64,000 nt of DNA, taken from Capillidium heterosporum. Its lineage: Eukaryota > Entomophthoromycota > Entomophthoromycetes > Entomophthorales > Capillidiaceae. Below are positions 63,825 through 64,000 of this stretch, one piece after another (position 1 is the stretch's first letter; every line of letters starts with the position of its first letter). Under the pieces are notes generated by a model. That model was not told where the DNA came from and made no database searches. It saw nothing but the letters and a program-made list of their open reading frames with translations. The position numbers and the translations under genes were made by a program. Where the stretch lies: the NCBI GenBank assembly GCA_016630905.1, contig WBMQ01000001.1, positions 1,798,001 through 1,862,000 on the forward strand, given 5' to 3'.

Positions 63825-64000
63825 ATGGACGCTCAAGACACCATCATCAAGTTACCCAACTTTGTCCGTGAACTGGCTGGTCAAATCTTAGGTGGATACT
63901 ACTGCTACGATGAAATTATTGGTAGACTTAACTTCCAAAACGTCGACTGCTTGAAGTTGGGTTTAAGTAAAGGTTTAGGTTTAGTCATTGTTTTAGGTGG
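63825..64000 (+). CDS. MPDU1-like PQ-loop protein, 5' end only
   Basis: Partial, cut by the right edge after about 58 codons. It starts MDAQDTIIKLPNFVRELAGQ, then CYDEIIGRLNF, VDCLKL and LSKGLGLVIVLGG. These match the start of mannose-P-dolichol utilisation defect 1 (CYDxFF, [20 protein letters not shown]). MPDU1 family proteins are multi-helix ER-membrane PQ-loop proteins needed for the use of dolichol-phosphate sugars in N-glycan and GPI synthesis. OST4 in this window belongs to the same pathway. Confidence 0.8.
   Translation, partial: MDAQDTIIKLPNFVRELAGQILGGYYCYDEIIGRLNFQNVDCLKLGLSKGLGLVIVLG

Overview
This is nuclear DNA from a fungus. The intergenic DNA is AT-rich, protein genes lie on both strands, and many are split by very short GT-AG introns (mostly 36-60 nt, often starting GTA). 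Spt8, Ost4, Utp13, Bud22, a fungal-type Met10 and Vps39 all point to Fungi. The compact introns, a seven-transmembrane receptor with no close match I recognise, and intergenic gaps of 1-6 kb suggest an early-diverging (zygomycete-grade) lineage. That placement is inference. I see no viral, transposon or CRISPR element.

Layout, left to right: a PP4-like phosphatase catalytic subunit (-), an epsinR/Ent3-like ENTH adaptor (-), a giant BEACH-WD40 protein (+), a 36-residue OST4 gene absent from any long-ORF list (+), ribosomal protein uL16/RPL10 (-), a secreted flavin amine oxidase (+), Utp13 (+), Lst8 (+), a degenerate Nudix-like protein (-), a small uncertain gene (-), an unrecognised 481-residue protein (+), deoxyhypusine hydroxylase (-), mitochondrial uL15m (-), Spt8 (-), a seven-helix receptor (-), tRNA-Lys(CTT) (+), sulfite reductase alpha subunit Met10 (-), xanthine dehydrogenase (+), a small secreted protein (-), a 5.8 kb gene-poor stretch, a membrane protein resembling a dead M28 peptidase (+), Vps39 (-), Bud22 with a triplicated C-terminal motif (+), and the start of an MPDU1-like gene (+).

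There is no operon logic. Divergent pairs share short upstream regions (epsin/BEACH, Met10/XDH, Vps39/Bud22). Several genes touch related cell biology: epsinR, BEACH, Vps39 and the M28-like protein in the endosome-vacuole system, Lst8 in TOR signalling, and uL16, Utp13, Bud22, DOHH and uL15m in translation and ribosome assembly.

The most striking pattern is that seven otherwise intact genes contain 15 breaks of reading frame, and 14 of the 15 have the same sign (one extra base). Most can be placed at a short homopolymer run. I think base-insertion errors in the assembly are most likely, but real +1 decoding cannot be excluded from sequence alone. Other points of interest are the Bud22 motif triplication, the peptidase-like protein without metal ligands, and two small coding-looking regions with an in-frame stop.
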